From NCBI GenBank assembly GCA_937859825.1, contig CALMAP010000209.1, forward strand, positions 282 to 15,335: a stretch of DNA of 15,054 nt, given 5' to 3'. The DNA comes from an uncultured Terriglobus sp. GTDB lineage: Bacteria; Acidobacteriota; Terriglobia; Terriglobales; Acidobacteriaceae. How positions within the stretch are numbered: position 1 is the first letter of the stretch; each line of letters opens with the position of its first letter. The position numbers and the translations under genes are program-made. The notes under the pieces are model-generated. The model had not been told where the DNA came from. It saw only the letters and a program-made list of their open reading frames with translations, and ran no database searches. Below, piece by piece: positions 1-7,973 of the stretch.

Positions 1-1754
1 ACCCGGGCACCGTGCCCATTCACGACATGAGTCCAAGCGATCTGTGGCGCACCTACATACGCCCGATGGGCGCGGGCGCAGTGGCCGCCGCTGGACTGCT
101 GACCTTGCTGCGCACACTGCCCACGATCGTGAGCGCGCTGACCGGATCGCTCCGGGCGAAGGAGGCGTCTTCGTTGCCCCATGGTTTGTCATCCCGTAGC
201 GAAGCACAGGGATCTGCTTTCTCTGGCAGCGCCACGGAATCATCCGCCACGCTCGCTCCCGATCTCGCCGCACGCTCCGGTATGCCTACTCCGGCAGTCG
301 GCGCATTGCAACCCGCGGAACCACGCCACGGCATATGGGACCGCATCCCACGCACCGCGCACGACCTGCCCAACTCCATCGTCTTCGGCGGGTCGGCCCT
401 GCTGATCGCGCTGATGTGGGCGTTCCTTGAGTTCAAGCCTGTGCCGGGAGCGCAGGTGGGTGCCTTTGCCAACCTGGCGGCCGCGCTTTTGATCGTGGTC
501 TTCGGCTTTCTGTTCGTCACGGTGTCGGCGCGCATCGTGGGCATCGTCGGCTCGTCGGCCAGCCCGGTCAGCGGCATGACCATTGCGACCCTGATGGCGA
601 CGACAGCCATCTTTTTAGTGAAGGGGTGGACCGCGCCAAGCTTCGGCGCGCTCGCCATCACCATCGGAGGCGTGGTGTGCATCGCGGCGAGCAACGCGGG
701 CGACTGTGCGCAGGACCTGAAGACCGGCTATCTGATCGGCGCGACGCCGTGGAAGACGCAGTTGGCCATCATGGTCGGCGTGATCGTCTCGGTCTTCTCC
801 ATCGGCCTTACGCTGAACCTGATGAACACCGGTCTGGAAGAGTTCCGGCCGATGCCGCACCCCGTCATGTTGAACGACGCCGCGCTGCCGGATGGTGTCC
901 ACGACATGGGCGCTTTCACGCGCCCGCATGTGCGGCTGACTGCACCGAAGGACGCCGCGACTCCCAGCGTTTTCGAGATCAATGACGCAACGCGCTACCA
1001 CCTGGTGAATGCGATTGGGTCCGCCACGCTGGAAGACGGCAAGTACCTGCTGAATCCAGCGACCGGCAGGCTGGAGATCCAGTGGATCCAGGGTATCGGT
1101 AGTGAGAAAGCCGCTGCTCCTCAGGGTCGCCTGATGGCCACCGTCATCAACGGCATCTTGTCTCGCAAGCTGCCGTGGTCGCTGGTGCTGCTGGGCGTGG
1201 CGATGGTGATCGCGGTGGAACTGCTTGGAGTTCGCTCGCTGACATTTGCGGTGGGCGCGTACCTCTCCATCGCGACCACGCTGGCGATCTTCGCGGGTGG
1301 TGTGGTGCGCTGGATGGCTGATCGTGCGATAGCGAAAGCCCGCGCACGCGACGCCTCGAAACGCGAAGCGGCGGTGCTCGCGCGGCGCATCGCGGCTGCC
1401 TCCCCGACGGGAACCGGCGTAGTGGTCATCCCCGACGACCCGGGTGTGACGCTTCGCCCCGCGCACACGCTGGACGAATTTGAGGCCGAGGTCACCGGCA
1501 ACGAGGCGCTCACCGACCTGGACAACGACGAAATCTCCCCCGGTTCGCTCTTCGCCTCGGGGCTGATTGCCGCGGGTGGCATTGTGGGCCTGCTGGGTGT
1601 GGGCATCCGGCTGTACGAGTCCGCCACGGACAAGACAATGCCACGCTTCAGCGAACACAATTTGCTCCACCACGATCCTGTCGCGGTGCTAATGTTCGCG
1701 CTGCTGGCGGGTTCGCTGTATTACTTCGCGAGAACGCCGCTAGAGGAGAGCTAA
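1..1754 (+). CDS. OPT-family oligopeptide transporter, C-terminal part (5' end outside window)
   Basis: The reading frame is open from the first complete codon (base 3) to TAA at 1752-1754, so the gene starts before the window; about 583 residues are visible, and prokaryotic OPT transporters are usually somewhat longer. I count about ten hydrophobic segments. Family hallmarks are SSASPVSGMTIATL around residue 180, followed by the SNAGDCAQDLKTGYLIGATP stretch. The family moves oligopeptides, and in some members metal chelates, across the inner membrane by proton symport; the substrate here is unknown. The hydrophilic linker after the first helix (about residues 50-115) is unusually long, and part of it (LSSRSEAQGSAF) is encoded by an interspersed palindromic repeat at 184-222. 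Family assignment is firm; substrate is not. Confidence 0.88.
   Translation, partial: PGTVPIHDMSPSDLWRTYIRPMGAGAVAAAGLLTLLRTLPTIVSALTGSLRAKEASSLPHGLSSRSEAQGSAFSGSATESSATLAPDLAARSGMPTPAVGALQPAEPRHGIWDRIPRTAHDLPNSIVFGGSALLIALMWAFLEFKPVPGAQVGAFANLAAALLIVVFGFLFVTVSARIVGIVGSSASPVSGMTIATLMATTAIFLVKGWTAPSFGALAITIGGVVCIAASNAGDCAQDLKTGYLIGATPWKTQLAIMVGVIVSVFSIGLTLNLMNTGLEEFRPMPHPVMLNDAALPDGVHDMGAFTRPHVRLTAPKDAATPSVFEINDATRYHLVNAIGSATLEDGKYLLNPATGRLEIQWIQGIGSEKAAAPQGRLMATVINGILSRKLPWSLVLLGVAMVIAVELLGVRSLTFAVGAYLSIATTLAIFAGGVVRWMADRAIAKARARDASKREAAVLARRIAAASPTGTGVVVIPDDPGVTLRPAHTLDEFEAEVTGNEALTDLDNDEISPGSLFASGLIAAGGIVGLLGVGIRLYESATDKTMPRFSEHNLLHHDPVAVLMFALLAGSLYYFARTPLEES
184..222 (+). repeat. Palindromic repeat arm translated inside the OPT transporter gene (copy A)
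   Basis: The 39 bases are close to one arm of the complete palindrome at 9727-9829: both begin GTTTGTCATCCCGTAGCG and continue to CTGCTTTCT, with only a few differences between. The opposite arm is not recognisable downstream, so this is a part-copy or a decayed copy. It is read in frame as LSSRSEAQGSAF in the loop between two transmembrane segments. The same frame of the element gives LSYRSEAEESAS inside the helicase gene at 11371-11408. Confidence 0.7.
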
Positions 1755-1764
1755 AAGCAAATTA

Positions 1765-2208
1765 ATGAATATGAACTGCTGGACGATCTTCAAGGACTCC
1801 GCCACGCTCCTGATTACCGCAGCGACAGCCTTTTTTGCGGTACGCACGTTCCAGACAAACGCACGGACGCGTCGTGCCGACGTACTTAGCAACCTGCACA
1901 AAAGCTTCTTTGTGGAGGCGAGCTACAAGGATATGCGTTCGAAGCTCGACGACGATTCAGACGGTGGTGAGCAGAAGCGACAGCGGCTGGTGCAGGATGA
2001 AGAGCCGGAGTTTACTGATTTTCTTAACTACTTCGAGTTCGTTGCTTATCTCTGGTATTCCAAGAATCTCTCCTTAAGCGATGTGGATGCGTTGCTCGGC
2101 TATTACCTCTCATTACTGTGTAAGTCCGCTTCTATTCGAAAGTACATTCGAGACGAGAAGCATGGATTTGAGCATCTGAATCACTTGCTGGATACTGTTG
2201 CTAGATGA
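1765..2208 (+). CDS. Hypothetical protein with one N-terminal membrane segment
   Basis: This 147-residue protein starts 10 nt after the OPT stop; a second ATG at 1771 is an equally good start, and no strong ribosome binding site is seen near either. Residues about 9-27 (DSATLLITAATAFFAVRTF) form one hydrophobic segment, followed by Arg-rich residues (ARTRRAD), which suggests an N-terminal anchor with the rest in the cytoplasm. The remainder is charged and probably helical, with an aromatic patch (FLNYFEFVAYLWY). The overall plan recalls small DUF4760-like proteins, but I do not recognise it with certainty and give no function. Its base composition is nearer 50% GC, lower than the flanking genes, which may mean it was acquired recently. 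Confidence 0.72.
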   Translation: MNMNCWTIFKDSATLLITAATAFFAVRTFQTNARTRRADVLSNLHKSFFVEASYKDMRSKLDDDSDGGEQKRQRLVQDEEPEFTDFLNYFEFVAYLWYSKNLSLSDVDALLGYYLSLLCKSASIRKYIRDEKHGFEHLNHLLDTVAR

Positions 2209-2215
2209 GGTGACA

Positions 2216-2596
2216 ATGACCGAACCTAAGGCGGGTTTATTCGTATACGGAACGCTTCATCCAGACCGTGCTCCTGATGAAATCAAAGATGTCGTCTTCC
2301 GAATGAAGCGCCTTGGAACTGCTTCGATTCAAGGTACGCTCTACGATCTTGGCGAGTATCCGGGACTTGTATTGAAGGGGAAAAGACGTGTGGAGGGTCT
2401 GTTGTTCTCTCTCCCGGAGGATCCCGAGGCACTGGAAAAGCTAGATGCCTACGAAGAATTTCATCCCAAGAGACCCAAAGACAGTCTTTTCATTCGGGAA
2501 AAACAGTTTGTAACGCTTGCGAATGGAGAGCGGCAACGCCATTGGGTGTACCTCTACAACCTTCGTGATGGTCACCACGCCGTCAAAGCTCGTTGA
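2216..2596 (+). CDS. Gamma-glutamylcyclotransferase-like (AIG2/GGCT fold) protein
   Basis: The likely start is ATG 2216, preceded by a GATGAGGTG ribosome binding site that overlaps the end of the previous gene; the TTG at 2198 is less likely. The 126-residue product carries the GGCT-fold signature LFVYGTLHPDRAP at residues 8-20 and a conserved acidic site in LDAYEEF (Glu80/Glu81), where the catalytic acid of this family sits. Family members cyclise gamma-glutamyl amino acids or gamma-glutamylamines to release 5-oxoproline; which substrate this one uses cannot be told. It overlaps or abuts both neighbours, so it is probably co-transcribed with them. GC content is low like the preceding gene. 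Confidence 0.82.
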   Translation: MTEPKAGLFVYGTLHPDRAPDEIKDVVFRMKRLGTASIQGTLYDLGEYPGLVLKGKRRVEGLLFSLPEDPEALEKLDAYEEFHPKRPKDSLFIREKQFVTLANGERQRHWVYLYNLRDGHHAVKAR

Positions 2597-3408
2597 GAGT
2601 ACTCAGGCGACCGGCAGCAGGGGCTATCAAGCTGGCAGCCCTGCGGTTTCGTACCGTGTTGGTGGGCTTTGTTTGCGCAGGCACCGTATACGCGCAGGAC
2701 CTTGCCCTGGCACCGACCCGGCCGACGATTGCCAATAGTTCCACGATTCAGGACAAGGGCGTGTTGCAGGTTGAGACGGGCTACGATGTCTACCCGCAGC
2801 GTGTTCCCGGCGATCAGCAGACCGTCGCGGCATCGTTCTACTACGCACCTCTGGCGCGTTTGCGGCTGGACTTCAACTGGTCCGCCTTCTCGCACCAGGA
2901 GGATGAAGACGGCACAGCTAACGGCATTGGCACCATTCAAATCGGCGGCAAAGTTGAGATGCACAAGGAGGAGTACCATCACCGTATTCCGGGCGTTGCC
3001 GTGCAGTATGAAGCAGAACTGCCAACTGCCTCAAAAAGCGCACTCCAAGGTTACGGTCAACAGGCGATCCTGCTGGTGAACCACCACTATGGCAGAAATG
3101 GCGACCTTGACCTGATGGTGAACGGCTCGGTAGTGCAGGACTGCGAAAAGGCGCGATGCAGTTATGGTGGGCAGCAGTCCATCGCGGTGAGTTATCACCT
3201 GCAGAAGCAGACGCGCCTCTACGTGGAGGCCTTCGGGCAAAATGTATCGCAGGCGGACACGCCGCCTGGAAGCTACGTGTTCACCGGCTTTTACCGCCAG
3301 TTCAGCCAGGCCTTCGGCATCGATGGAGGTCTGCGCTTCGGCGTGAGTGACCATTCCGCCAGTGTGGGCACGACCTTCGGCCTGGTCTTCGGCAAACGGC
3401 TGCGTTGA
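2593..3408 (+). CDS. Probable outer-membrane beta-barrel / transporter-like protein
   Basis: The start is taken as TTG 2593, which overlaps the preceding stop (TTGA). It gives a basic N-region, a hydrophobic core (VLVGFVCAGTVYA) and a likely signal-peptidase site after Ala34. The GTG at 2658 is possible but would leave a very short signal peptide. The mature part of about 237 residues is made of alternating short strands ending in aromatic residues (ASFYYAPLARLRLDFNWSAF, SYVFTGFYRQF) and closes with a final strand ending FGLVFGKRLR. This is typical of outer-membrane barrels of the Phenol_MetA_deg/transporter-like type. The cargo, if any, is unknown. Two Cys (DCEKARC) lie close together and could form a disulphide. 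Confidence 0.7.
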   Translation: MRVLRRPAAGAIKLAALRFRTVLVGFVCAGTVYAQDLALAPTRPTIANSSTIQDKGVLQVETGYDVYPQRVPGDQQTVAASFYYAPLARLRLDFNWSAFSHQEDEDGTANGIGTIQIGGKVEMHKEEYHHRIPGVAVQYEAELPTASKSALQGYGQQAILLVNHHYGRNGDLDLMVNGSVVQDCEKARCSYGGQQSIAVSYHLQKQTRLYVEAFGQNVSQADTPPGSYVFTGFYRQFSQAFGIDGGLRFGVSDHSASVGTTFGLVFGKRLR

Positions 3409-3563
3409 GCATGGTGCCGAAATCGCCGGATAACACGGTTCCGCATAGAATTGGAAACAGCCATCCTGGTTGCGTTCCGTCGCGCAGCCCCATCCTCTAT
3501 TGCCGTAGCCGCTTCGTCCGAAATTCCCGCCCGAAGCTGGCGTCTTCCCCTTCCGGAGAACTG

Positions 3564-4235
3564 ATGCGTCGCCGTCTTACCCTGATCCCCGTCCTGAGCG
3601 TTGCCATGCTCACCCTGACCTCTGCTGCCCAAACCGCGGCACCGGCGACGCCTGCTTCCACTGCGCCTGCTGCAGTGGCCCCGCAGGCCGCGACTGAAGT
3701 GAATCCCGCGAAGCGCGCCAAGGTCGAGCAGGTGCTCAGCCTGACCAACACCGACAAGGTTTCCCAGCAGATGCTTGCCGGTTTTCCTGACCGGGTAAAA
3801 ACACTCGCCGCGCGGCAGCCGATGGTGCAGGCCGCGAGCACGCCGGAGCAGAAAAAGCTGACTGCCGACTACCTCGATCAGATGGGTAAGATCGCCGGTA
3901 CTGCAGCCAACTGGGATGCCGCCAAACCGAAGATTGTAGACCTGTACATGACCTCCTTCAGCGAGGCTGATCTGGACGGCATGATTGCGTTCTATAACTC
4001 GGCCGCCGGTAAGGCGATGGTGAGCAAGACCCCGGAACTGGCCGCCAAGACGATTGACATTCTGCAGTCGCCGATTACCTTGCTGGGCCCTCAATTTGAA
4101 GCAGCGACCAAGGCCTACCAGACCAGCATGCAGAACACCTCGCCTGCGGGTGGAACGGGTGCCGCGGCACCCGCCAAGCCGCCCACGTTGGGACCGGACA
4201 ACTCCGCAACCAAGCCCGCAACACCGAAGAAGTAA
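3564..4235 (+). CDS. Secreted DUF2059-domain protein
   Basis: The start ATG 3564 is chosen because GGAG lies at 3555-3558 and because it opens directly on a signal peptide (MRRRLTLIPV then a hydrophobic core, cleavage probably near AQT at residue 23). The frame is open back to 3405, but that extension has no signal-like features. After a Pro/Ala-rich spacer (about residues 24-50) comes a helical domain with the DUF2059 core, DLYMTSFSEADLDGMIAFYN then SAAGKAMVSKTPELA. A second disordered Ala/Pro tail ends the 223-residue protein. It is likely periplasmic. The function of the family is unknown. The 155 bases before it hold no gene and probably contain the promoter, though I cannot name its boxes with confidence. 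Confidence 0.82.
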   Translation: MRRRLTLIPVLSVAMLTLTSAAQTAAPATPASTAPAAVAPQAATEVNPAKRAKVEQVLSLTNTDKVSQQMLAGFPDRVKTLAARQPMVQAASTPEQKKLTADYLDQMGKIAGTAANWDAAKPKIVDLYMTSFSEADLDGMIAFYNSAAGKAMVSKTPELAAKTIDILQSPITLLGPQFEAATKAYQTSMQNTSPAGGTGAAAPAKPPTLGPDNSATKPATPKK

Positions 4236-4238
4236 TTC

Positions 4239-4733
4239 ATGTCCTGCGTGCTGACGCTGGCGCTTGATGAGGGCGCACAGCAGCGCTTTGAAGAACTCCG
4301 GCGGGCACACTTCCCACCGGAGTTGAATCAGATTCCAGCGCACCTGACCCTGTTCCATACGCTGCCGGAGCAGGACGAGACCTTACTGCTGCTCTCGGAA
4401 CATGCAATGGAGCAGCAGGTTTTCCCGATGCGGGTGGCGGAGGTTCGATCGATCGGTCGCGGTGTCGCTTACTTTCTGGAGTCTCCCGCAGCCAAAGCGC
4501 TGCACCATAACCTGAGTGGAGGCTTCGCCGATCACCTGAGCGGCCAGGACCGCCAGGGCTTTCGGCCGCATGTGGTCGCGCAGAACAAGGTCGCGCCCAA
4601 TGTTGCGAAGCAAACGTTAGCCATGTTGCAGGCAGAGTTTCAGCCCTGGACGTGCAAGGCGGTGGGTCTGGATCTGTGGCGTTACCTGCATGGCCCCTGG
4701 CAGCACCTGCGCCGTTTCGCTTTCACAGCCTGA
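4239..4733 (+). CDS. 2H phosphoesterase, 2'-5' RNA ligase (ThpR/LigT-like) family
   Basis: This 164-residue protein starts 3 nt after the preceding stop, so it is probably co-transcribed. The family uses two His-x-Thr/Ser-x motifs to act on 2',3'-cyclic phosphates and 2'-5' phosphodiester bonds in RNA or nucleotides. The first motif is intact (H35-L-T-L in PAHLTLFH). The second is FRPHVVAQNKV, where the usual Thr or Ser after His111 is replaced by Val. The QNKV that follows is characteristic of the family. The protein therefore belongs to the fold, but its catalytic competence is uncertain. Confidence 0.8.
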   Translation: MSCVLTLALDEGAQQRFEELRRAHFPPELNQIPAHLTLFHTLPEQDETLLLLSEHAMEQQVFPMRVAEVRSIGRGVAYFLESPAAKALHHNLSGGFADHLSGQDRQGFRPHVVAQNKVAPNVAKQTLAMLQAEFQPWTCKAVGLDLWRYLHGPWQHLRRFAFTA

Positions 4734-4763
4734 TCCGGCGGAAGCCTTCGCAAGGAGATTCCC

Positions 4764-5078
4764 ATGCATCGTTTTCGCATTACTGTCGAACCGCTCACGC
4801 CGGGCGATGAAGCTGTGCCCCTACAGTTCGAAGCCGATTGCCACGACGACATGGTCGCTATAGCGCGCAGGATGAAGGGCCGTTTCGACCTGGACGACGA
4901 GAGCAGCAAGGCTTTCGCCATCGGCATGAAGCTGTTTGGCGAGGTAATTCTGAAGAACCGGGCACGCTTGCCGTTCCGTGAGCTTCGTCCTGCGTGGGCG
5001 GAGTTCATGAAAGCAGTCAAGGCCGCCCGTTCGCCTGAGGCTGGGTCGTCGGGTACTGTGCTCTCTCGACAGGAGTGA
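4764..5078 (+). CDS. DUF3861-like small protein
   Basis: A clear AAGGAG ribosome binding site at 4752-4757 sits 6 nt before ATG 4764. The 104-residue product starts with a strand-rich part (MHRFRITVEPLTPGD), then HDDMVAIARRMKGRFDLD and FAIGMKLFGEVILKNR, and ends FRELRPAWAEFMKAVKAAR. This order matches DUF3861 proteins as I remember them, which are small cytoplasmic proteins without a known role. The Ser/Gly-rich tail after residue 90 looks unstructured. It is the last gene on the + strand before a convergent heme operon. Confidence 0.75.
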   Translation: MHRFRITVEPLTPGDEAVPLQFEADCHDDMVAIARRMKGRFDLDDESSKAFAIGMKLFGEVILKNRARLPFRELRPAWAEFMKAVKAARSPEAGSSGTVLSRQE

Positions 5079-5138
5079 GAGCTTATCGAGAGTTTGAGCA
5101 ACTGCAGCCCTCAAAGAACAATGCAGGTTCTCCGCTCC

Positions 5139-5157
5139 AGCCGCAGAGGGCGCGGCT
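5139..5157 (+). terminator. Possible weak terminator between convergent genes
   Basis: AGCCGC and GCGGCT form a 6-bp GC stem around a 7-nt loop, followed only by TTCC. It lies in the 121-bp gap between the convergent DUF3861 and hemY genes. The T-tract is poor, so this is only a candidate; no better hairpin is seen in the gap. Confidence 0.25.
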
Positions 5158-5199
5158 TTCCATCGAATGACAGATTCGTCGCTGTGTGGCAGATAGACT

Positions 5200-6618
5200 C
5201 TAATCGACTTCCGCAGCCTGTCGCGCCGCCGCCCGACTGTCCCGCACCAGTTCCGGCAGGCCGACTCCGCGATAGGCGTTGCCCAGCAGATACAGGCCAC
5301 CAAGCGCATCCACGCGAGCTTGCAACTGCGTCATGCGATCGCCGTGGCCCACACCGTATTGCGGTAGCGCCCCGGGCCAGCGGCGCACCACGGTGAGTGC
5401 TGGGGCGGGCAGAAGGCCAACGACTTTCTGCAATTCCTCGCGCGTGAATGCCGCGATAGCTTCGTCCGATTGGGCGATGAGTGAGTCGGCCTCCGCGCCG
5501 CCGAAGTAGGCACGCACCATGTGGCCGCCTTCCGGGACACGGTTCGGATATTTCTGGTCGCTGAAGGGGCCGGCGAGCAGGCGCGAGCCCTCTCCGGCTG
5601 GCGATAGAAAGCCGAAGCCTTTCGGCCATTGCACGGGCTGGTCTGGTGAAAAGCAGAAGGCCGCAATCACTGCAGAACTCGTCGGCATCTCCAAAAGTTC
5701 GGCAGCATGGGCGTCGACGCCGCGCAGCCACGCCTGGGTGCGGTGCACCGGTGTGGCGAGCAGGAGCGCATCTGCTTCGTGGCGCCGCACCGTGCGATCG
5801 GTATCGGTTGTTTCCACGACCCAGCGGGGGCCGTTTCGGCTGATTGCCGTGGCGGCACACTCCATGCGCAGGCAGCCGGGCGGCAGGGTCGCTGCCATCG
5901 CCTCGGCGAGCGCGCCGGTTCCGTTGCGCAGGGAGGTAAAGATCAGTGGACGCTGTTTGCCCTCGCGGCGGTTCTGTTCGTTGCGCGCCTGCACCGCTGC
6001 GATCAGCGAGCCATGCTCCCGCTCCATGTCGACGAAAGGCTTCATCACCGAGCGCACACTCAACTGGCGCACGTCCCCCCCCAAGACGCCGCCCAGCAGG
6101 GGCGCGCCGATCACACGCAGGACTTCTTCGCCAAAATGCCGCTGCACAAAGTCCGCAACGGACTCATCATGGTCTGGCGCGGTACGCTTCAGATCTTCCG
6201 CACGCTGCAGCTCTGCTGCGTAGGCTGAGCGTGCCGCATCGCTGAACAGCGGCGTACCTTCCAGCGATTCCAGCGTGGACGGTACCATCATGCGCATGCC
6301 GTCGGGCATCGGTTGCAGTCTGCCTTCGCGCAGCACATAGGTCACGCGCTCGGCGTCGTTGCTGAAAACCAGATCGTTCTGCATGCCGAGTTCTTTGGCC
6401 AATTCGCTCGCCCAGGGCTTCTCTGAGACCCATCCATCCGGGCCGCACTCGACCACAAAGCCGTCCTGCCGCACGGTCTCCAGTATTCCGCCAAGGCGTT
6501 TCGATGCTTCGACAAACGTAAAAGTTAGGGCAGTGCCTGCACGCTGCAGCTTCGCAAGTTCGTAGGCAGCGGCCAGGCCTGCCACGCCGCCGCCAACCAC
6601 AAGGATCGAGCGCGGCAC
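5200..6618 (-). CDS. hemY: Porphyrinogen oxidase, HemY/PPOX type (FAD-dependent)
   Basis: The start is GTG 6618, whose first base is the last base of the hemH stop (TAGTG), so translation is probably coupled. The 472-residue length is normal for the oxygen-dependent FAD enzyme. The dinucleotide-binding motif is VVGGGVAGLAAAYEL at residues 7-21, followed by the acidic FVEASKRLGG, and the C-terminal FAD contact is LGNAYRGVGLPELVRDS at about 446-461. The enzyme removes six electrons from protoporphyrinogen IX to give protoporphyrin IX. In bacteria with the coproporphyrin branch, the homologous CgoX acts on coproporphyrinogen III instead; sequence reading alone cannot decide between them. It is the last gene of the yggX-hemE-hemH-hemY unit. 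Confidence 0.93.
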   Translation of the reverse strand: MPRSILVVGGGVAGLAAAYELAKLQRAGTALTFTFVEASKRLGGILETVRQDGFVVECGPDGWVSEKPWASELAKELGMQNDLVFSNDAERVTYVLREGRLQPMPDGMRMMVPSTLESLEGTPLFSDAARSAYAAELQRAEDLKRTAPDHDESVADFVQRHFGEEVLRVIGAPLLGGVLGGDVRQLSVRSVMKPFVDMEREHGSLIAAVQARNEQNRREGKQRPLIFTSLRNGTGALAEAMAATLPPGCLRMECAATAISRNGPRWVVETTDTDRTVRRHEADALLLATPVHRTQAWLRGVDAHAAELLEMPTSSAVIAAFCFSPDQPVQWPKGFGFLSPAGEGSRLLAGPFSDQKYPNRVPEGGHMVRAYFGGAEADSLIAQSDEAIAAFTREELQKVVGLLPAPALTVVRRWPGALPQYGVGHGDRMTQLQARVDALGGLYLLGNAYRGVGLPELVRDSRAAARQAAEVD

Positions 6619-7973
6619 TAGACCATCACTGCTTCCGGAGCAGGTTCCGCAAGTGGCGCAAGCACACGCAGAACTTCGACCCCATCCGCGTCTTCAACCG
6701 GCTTCGCAGGCGAGGCGACGCCGTGAAGCACCACGTCCTCAAGCGCGGCAATCAATGTAGGCGAATCGTTCAGGCTCTCCGCACGCGAGACGATCAGGCC
6801 TAGCTCTCTCCCAGTCTGCTGGAAGGCAATGTCGATGTCGTAGAGGATCTCGACGTGGTCGCAAAGGAAGCCCACCGGCTGCATCACCACGTGTTCGTAG
6901 CCCTCTTGCTTCAGCGCTGCAAACGTGTCTTCCACGCTTGGGCCGATCCATGGGCCGCCGCTCAGTCCCTGGCTCTGGAAGCAGAAGTACCAGTCCTGTT
7001 CGAGCAGCGGCGCGCCGTTCTCAAGGGAGCCGCCGATACCAAGCTCGGCGGCGATGCGTTTCGCGGTCCGCTTGCACTCGGAGTTGTAGGTGTCCGGCTC
7101 GGTGGCGAGCACCATGCCGTGGTGCTCTACTGGCTTGACCGAGGCTTGCACCGTGCGGCAGGGAACTGAGTGCGCCGTAAAGAGCACGGCGGTCCTTGCT
7201 CCGGTGGTGCGGGCGCGATCCAGGGCGGGGCGCATCTTTTCCGCAAAGGCACGGGCGAGCAGCGGGTGCTCCGCCCATCCGGCTAGAAAATCGATCTTCA
7301 GATCGTCGCCCGCGGCAGTTTCGACCGCGCGCTTGTACAGGCCAACGCTGGTGCGGCTGTTCTGCGGAGCGAGACAAACCGTTTTCGCCTCGGTGATGCC
7401 GTCCGCCTTCATCTGCGCGACCACGTCGGCGATGAAGGGCTTCGAGTTTCGCATGCCCACGTAGACCGGAACGCCGAGCTTTTCCGCAAGCAAATGGCCC
7501 TGCAGAAGTGTCCAGCGGGTCAGGTGCGGGCCTTCTTCGGTCGGCTCTTCGCGCAGGCCGATCTCCGCGTAGCGCTCCTGCAACTCGTGCACCACGTGCG
7601 GGGGAAGTCCACGGCCGCCGGTGACGAGTTTCAGGTAGGCATCCATCTCACCGAGCGCGTCGGGTGTGCCATGCGCCAGCAGGAGTACAGATTCCGGTTT
7701 CGATGGTTTTACAAGTTTCGATGTATCCTCGACCCACTCGTTTGGAGTGTCATCCTGAGCGGAGCGAAGGACTTGCTTCTCGCCCGTGCTGCCGCGACTC
7801 TCAAGGCAAAACCAGGTTCCTCCGCTTCGCTGCGCTTCGGTCGGAATGACAAGTTTGTTGTGCGACGGTGCCTTCGCTTGCTGAACAATCGCGTCGTGCA
7901 AGGGCCGTAAACCCTCTGAAAGCTGAAGCTTTTCCGCAAGCACGCCAAGCACAAAATAGAAGAGGTCGTTCAC
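6618..7973 (-). CDS. hemH: Ferrochelatase with unusual N-terminal extension and in-frame palindromic insert
   Basis: The start is GTG 7973, overlapping the hemE stop as GTGA; the 451 residues exceed the usual 310-370. The normal ferrochelatase core begins only at about residue 94 (ESVLLLAHGTPDALGEM). It contains the catalytic His268 in LFTAHSVP and Glu375 in CDHVEILYDID, so the enzyme should insert Fe(II) into a porphyrin. Upstream are two additions: residues 1-40, with a hydrophobic start (DLFYFVLGVLAEKLQL), whose origin I do not recognise; and residues about 42-75, encoded by a 102-bp interspersed palindrome at 7749-7850. No ATG or GTG with a good ribosome binding site is evident directly before residue 94, so I keep the coupled GTG, but a shorter protein is possible. 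Confidence 0.9.
   Translation of the reverse strand: MNDLFYFVLGVLAEKLQLSEGLRPLHDAIVQQAKAPSHNKLVIPTEAQRSGGTWFCLESRGSTGEKQVLRSAQDDTPNEWVEDTSKLVKPSKPESVLLLAHGTPDALGEMDAYLKLVTGGRGLPPHVVHELQERYAEIGLREEPTEEGPHLTRWTLLQGHLLAEKLGVPVYVGMRNSKPFIADVVAQMKADGITEAKTVCLAPQNSRTSVGLYKRAVETAAGDDLKIDFLAGWAEHPLLARAFAEKMRPALDRARTTGARTAVLFTAHSVPCRTVQASVKPVEHHGMVLATEPDTYNSECKRTAKRIAAELGIGGSLENGAPLLEQDWYFCFQSQGLSGGPWIGPSVEDTFAALKQEGYEHVVMQPVGFLCDHVEILYDIDIAFQQTGRELGLIVSRAESLNDSPTLIAALEDVVLHGVASPAKPVEDADGVEVLRVLAPLAEPAPEAVMV
7749..7850. repeat. Full-length palindromic element inserted in frame in hemH (copy B)
   Basis: The element begins GTCATCCTGAGCGGAGCGAA and ends with the imperfect inverse of that arm (CGGTCGGAATGAC on the + strand). 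Arms are about 35-40 bases, with a short unpaired centre. It is 102 bp, exactly 34 codons, and hemH reads through it on the - strand as LVIPTEAQRSGG...VLRSAQDD. The arm sequence matches copies at 184, 9727, 11330 and 13722. Both arms are present, so this is among the least decayed copies. Confidence 0.82.

Noticed and set aside
615..1673. Long - strand frame (352 residues) opposite the OPT transporter
   Set aside because: The + strand encodes family hallmarks over the same bases; the antisense product is rich in His, Arg and Gln with no recognisable domain.
3405..3563. Upstream extension of the DUF2059 gene
   Set aside because: It would bury the signal peptide, and it lacks family sequence; ATG 3564 has its own GGAG ribosome binding site.
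5519..6223. + strand frame (234 residues) opposite hemY
   Set aside because: It is a shadow of a well-supported enzyme gene, rich in Ser/Arg, with no domain.
7494..7910. + strand frame containing VILSEAKDLLLAR opposite hemH
   Set aside because: The recognisable peptide comes from translating the palindromic element on the other strand, a common source of false small genes.
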